Position numbers and translations under genes: made by a program
Source: Chondrosia reniformis
Lineage: Eukaryota; Porifera; Demospongiae; Chondrillida; Chondrillidae
Direction of reading: 5' to 3'
Assembly (NCBI GenBank): GCA_947172415.1
Contig: OX359202.1
Coordinates: 436,501-500,500 of the forward strand
Length of the DNA: 64,000 bases
Notes under the pieces: model-generated
Told to the model about the DNA's origin: nothing
What the model saw: the letters and a program-made list of their open reading frames with translations, nothing else
The model's database searches: none
In this document: positions 61,494 to 64,000 of the stretch, piece after piece
Layout: each line of letters starts with the position of its first letter
How positions within the stretch are numbered: the stretch's first letter is position 1

Positions 61494-62024
61494 TCAATGG
61501 TATATTTTAGGTGGAAGGGTCAAATAGACAATTTTACAAGAATCCCGCCAAACAAGGTCTGTTAAGCACACACACACTGACTTTGTCATTGGGTTGTTAA
61601 TGTGAGGAAAGCGTTTCTGCTTTGCGCTCATCCAGGTCGGAGGTATGGATGTGTCTGTCCCCCACTTTGCTGGCAGGTGCCTCTGTGGGAATCCTCTAGA
61701 TGGCAGCATTTGTCTCAACGTCGACCAGCTCTCGCACCGCGTGCTTGGGGAAGATGGATAGACAGTGGTTTCCTCGTGCATTCTTGAGAAGGCACGGAGA
61801 GGAGGTTCTGGCTGCGGGATCCAGTGAGACGGAACCGTTGAGATGTCGGGTGTGACTTGAGTTGGAAACTTTCTAGCCTGTACAGGAGCTTTGACACGTA
61901 AATCTCCAGGACTATACCACCTCTTTACCCACGTGACTTGATTAGTTGAGTCTTGGGACACTTTTTCATTCCAGTAATGTCGGCTAAATCCTGCAAAAGG
62001 CTTGAGTTTCCAATTCTCTGTCAT
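61494..62024 (-). CDS. Uncharacterised protein, Trp/Pro-rich (single exon, 176 aa)
   Basis: An uninterrupted frame from MTENWKLKPFAGFSRHYWNE to ...LTLPPKIYH. It is basic and rich in W, P, R and S, with short aromatic motifs (WVKRWYSPGD, SHWIPQPEPP, KWGTDTSIPPTWM, KRFPHINNP) spaced along an otherwise low-complexity sequence. No signal peptide or membrane segment. Such spaced W/P motifs occur in some axonemal inner-microtubule proteins, but I recognise no specific family. The last ~25 residues look less constrained, so the true 3' end may be spliced. It is divergent from the A20/AN1 gene; the ATGs are 160 bp apart. Confidence 0.55.
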   Translation of the reverse strand: MTENWKLKPFAGFSRHYWNEKVSQDSTNQVTWVKRWYSPGDLRVKAPVQARKFPTQVTPDISTVPSHWIPQPEPPLRAFSRMHEETTVYPSSPSTRCESWSTLRQMLPSRGFPQRHLPAKWGTDTSIPPTWMSAKQKRFPHINNPMTKSVCVCLTDLVWRDSCKIVYLTLPPKIYH

Positions 62025-62184
62025 TTTGCCCCTCCCCTGTTGTTACCATGGAAACCGTGTAGACCTACGTACGTACGTGTATAGACCACATGTAATTACT
62101 AATAACAGGAAATTCCCATACATAGTCAGCAAATCTAATTTCGGAAGTTGAGAAAAGTAGTTACCAGTAGTTAGACGAGAAGAA
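62025..62184. promoter_or_regulatory. Bidirectional promoter, unknown gene/A20-AN1 gene
   Basis: 160 bp between divergent start codons, with a TACGTACGTACGT run at ~62067-62079. Confidence 0.4.
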
Positions 62185-63798
62185 ATGGCAGAATCGGCTA
62201 GAAGTCCCGAGTCCTCTGATTCTCAGAGTACACAGTCAAAACGATGCGCTTGTGGCTTTTGGGGGTGAGTTTAAAGGCGCTTAGAGTTTAGCGAACGAGT
62301 TCACTGGGAGATTCTAAAGTTGTTGCCCACACTGACGAAACTCTATTTTAAATTATTTCTTCTCCATTTAGGACACCGGAAACACTGAATATGTGTTCAA
62401 AGTGTTACAAGGGTGAGTTTTTTGGTAGAATGGTAACGTTTTAAATGATAATATCTCTGGAATTTCTGAGGAAAGTGGGCGCGCGTGTGTGTACCTTAAA
62501 AGCTATCCTGTGTAACGCCTCGTAAATTGAATAACGTATGAAGCCAGCGCAGATACTATTTGCCGCGTACCCAGGTAGTCGTGACGTGACCTGAAGTACA
62601 CGAAGCTACATATGTCATTGTCGTCTTTAGTCTAGAACGTAGATTTTTTAATTCTCTTTGATGCCCAAGAACTTCAAAGGGAGACTTTGTTCCACGTACG
62701 CCATGTCATTGTGTTAATGGGGTTAAGCCTAAATGAACTGTTGACTGTCCACCAACCTATGACATCACAGCCTTGTTTACATATAAACATGGCTGATGTA
62801 TCTAGGGTAGTTACTTCCCTCCAATGAGAGGTAAGGGGCGGAGTTTACTGATGTGAGATCTGACCACCACTTTATTTTTCACCAAAGTCCACCCCCCACT
62901 GGGAGAATGATCAAATTTAATTCCTTCCCTTGTCTACCAAGGACCTAAATCTGTTTAACCATTAAAGGCCTTTTAGTGCACTTGAAGGGATAGATGTTGA
63001 CATAATAAAATGTGCATTTCATGCTCCAATTGAATGAATCTGTTTCACATGTGTCAAATTGTGATGACACTCTTCCTGTCAGGAAATGTGACAAAGCCCT
63101 ACTAATAAGACTTTGTAACTGATGACCTCATTGCATTACTTTGTGGTGGATTCAATAGTATGGACTGTATTACCTATGTAATTTGTGAACTGGCACAAAA
63201 GTGTGACATGATCTAACTGGATGTTTATGTTTCTCAATATAAAGAGAATGGAATTCCTACATAAAATATTTTTAGGTGAATCTTGAGGTTTTGAACACTT
63301 TGTATGTTTGCAGTGCCGTAAATCCAATATGAATATAATGTGTGAGCAACGTCATTATCAAAGAAAAGACTCCTTTTATTTTGATTTGTAGCAATGTGCC
63401 CCCAGACAGAATTAATATTCCATATTTTCGGAGTGGAACTAAAACATGATGTCATTTCTGTATCTGACTAGTGATGACATTGTTCATTAGATTGATTTGG
63501 CTTTTGATGTTAGTTTTGCCTTACATTAGAAGCCATTTTTTGTTGGCTGTCAATTAACTGAAATATTGTCTACTGTAAATAGACTATTTGGGGAAGCAAG
63601 GAAGCGTATCTCCTCAAAAACTTGAAAAGAGTGATCCAGTAAAGGTTTCTGAGAGAGCCAAGGAGGGGCAGCCTTCGCGATCAGAGTTGGACCCCCACTT
63701 ACCTGAAGATCGACCTACACAGAAGAACAAGAGAAAGTGCTGGACTTGTAAGAGTAAACTGGAGCTTGTTCAGCAGCAAGTTGGCATCTGTAGATGTG
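62185..63798 (+). CDS. A20/AN1 zinc-finger protein, ZFAND5/6-like (partial, runs off right edge)
   Basis: Exons 62185-62264 (MAESARSPESSDSQSTQSKR, CACGFWG), ~62373-62411 (TPETLNMCSKCYK) and ~63583-63798 (linker and KRKCWTCKSKLELVQQQVGI, CRCG). The first two exons make an A20 finger (C..C....C..C spread over the junction). The last begins an AN1 finger (CW.CK.KL.L.....C.CG), whose remainder lies beyond the window or in a missed exon past 63799. This A20-linker-AN1 layout is that of ZFAND5/ZFAND6-type stress-associated proteins that bind ubiquitin and the proteasome. The start is in GAAATGGCAG. Confidence 0.82.
62412..63582. other. Long intron 2 of the A20/AN1 gene
   Basis: At ~1.17 kb it is long for this window. 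No repeat array or nested gene was recognised. Confidence 0.5.
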
Positions 63799-64000
63799 GT
63801 AAGACATCCCTTAGTACTTGTGTTGTGGCCACTAATAGTCAATCTTTGAGTGATAAATTGAGATTTAATTCTATTCAGTGTTAAACATGAATGTAAAACA
63901 GGCCTATTTCTCACCTCCATAATTACAAGGGTACAACTGAGTGGGTATGTGTGAAATAGTCACATTGAGGGCTGATAACAGTCTCCACTACAACTTTCTG

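Overview
The window is eukaryotic nuclear DNA from an animal with a very compact, AT-rich genome. Genes are split by many short introns with GT/AG ends, and many start codons lie only tens of bases from a neighbour's start on the opposite strand. Proteins such as ADCY10 (soluble adenylyl cyclase), TTC8/BBS8, DNAL1, DZANK1, NKRF, ZW10 and DHTKD1 are best matched, from memory of the families, to animal orthologues. The compactness, intron style and a countin-like saposin gene fit a demosponge (Amphimedon-like); that assignment is inference.

Layout, left to right. 1-330: end of an unidentified membrane protein. 0.86-1.8 kb: ERG28 (+). 2.4-8.5 kb: DZANK1 (-), with a 1.95 kb minisatellite in its last intron. 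8.6-10.4 kb: a NEPRO-like gene (-), divergent from NKRF (+, to 11.8 kb). 11.8-13.0 kb: NDUFAF1 (-), divergent from CRLS1 (+), which converges on L2HGDH (-, 14.8-17.8 kb). L2HGDH is divergent from DHTKD1 (+, 18.0-24.7 kb). 25.3-27.3 kb: a secreted countin/saposin-like protein (-), divergent from TTC8 (+, to 31.4 kb). 31.4-33.4 kb: no convincing protein gene, but a promoter-like cluster followed by a GC-rich block. 33.4-34.8 kb: TRMT112 (-), divergent from a small membrane protein (+). 35.3-46.7 kb: ZW10, ADCY10 and DNAL1, all on the minus strand. Then UPF0235/C15orf40 (+), a CapA-like membrane protein (+), ADSS (+), SNRPD2 (-) divergent from FKBP2 (+), SLC35B2 (-) divergent from PPP2R3C (+), and an unknown gene (-) divergent from an A20/AN1 zinc-finger gene that runs off the right edge.

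Most genes are housekeeping or mitochondrial, plus ciliary genes (DZANK1, TTC8, ADCY10, DNAL1). Several divergent pairs join functionally related products: NDUFAF1/CRLS1 (mitochondrial inner membrane), L2HGDH/DHTKD1 (mitochondrial 2-oxo/2-hydroxy-acid metabolism) and NEPRO-like/NKRF (nucleolar RNA processing).

The accessory content is small repeats: several inverted-repeat (MITE-like) families, a tRNA-derived SINE-like family, a dispersed repeat present about ten times, and many intronic minisatellites. At least two minisatellites (DHTKD1 and TRMT112) have repeat units that carry a copy of the adjacent splice site, which gives arrays of tandem 3' or 5' splice sites. I saw no clear new multi-gene system; the splice-site arrays, the promoter with no protein gene behind it and the short divergent promoters are the most interesting signals.
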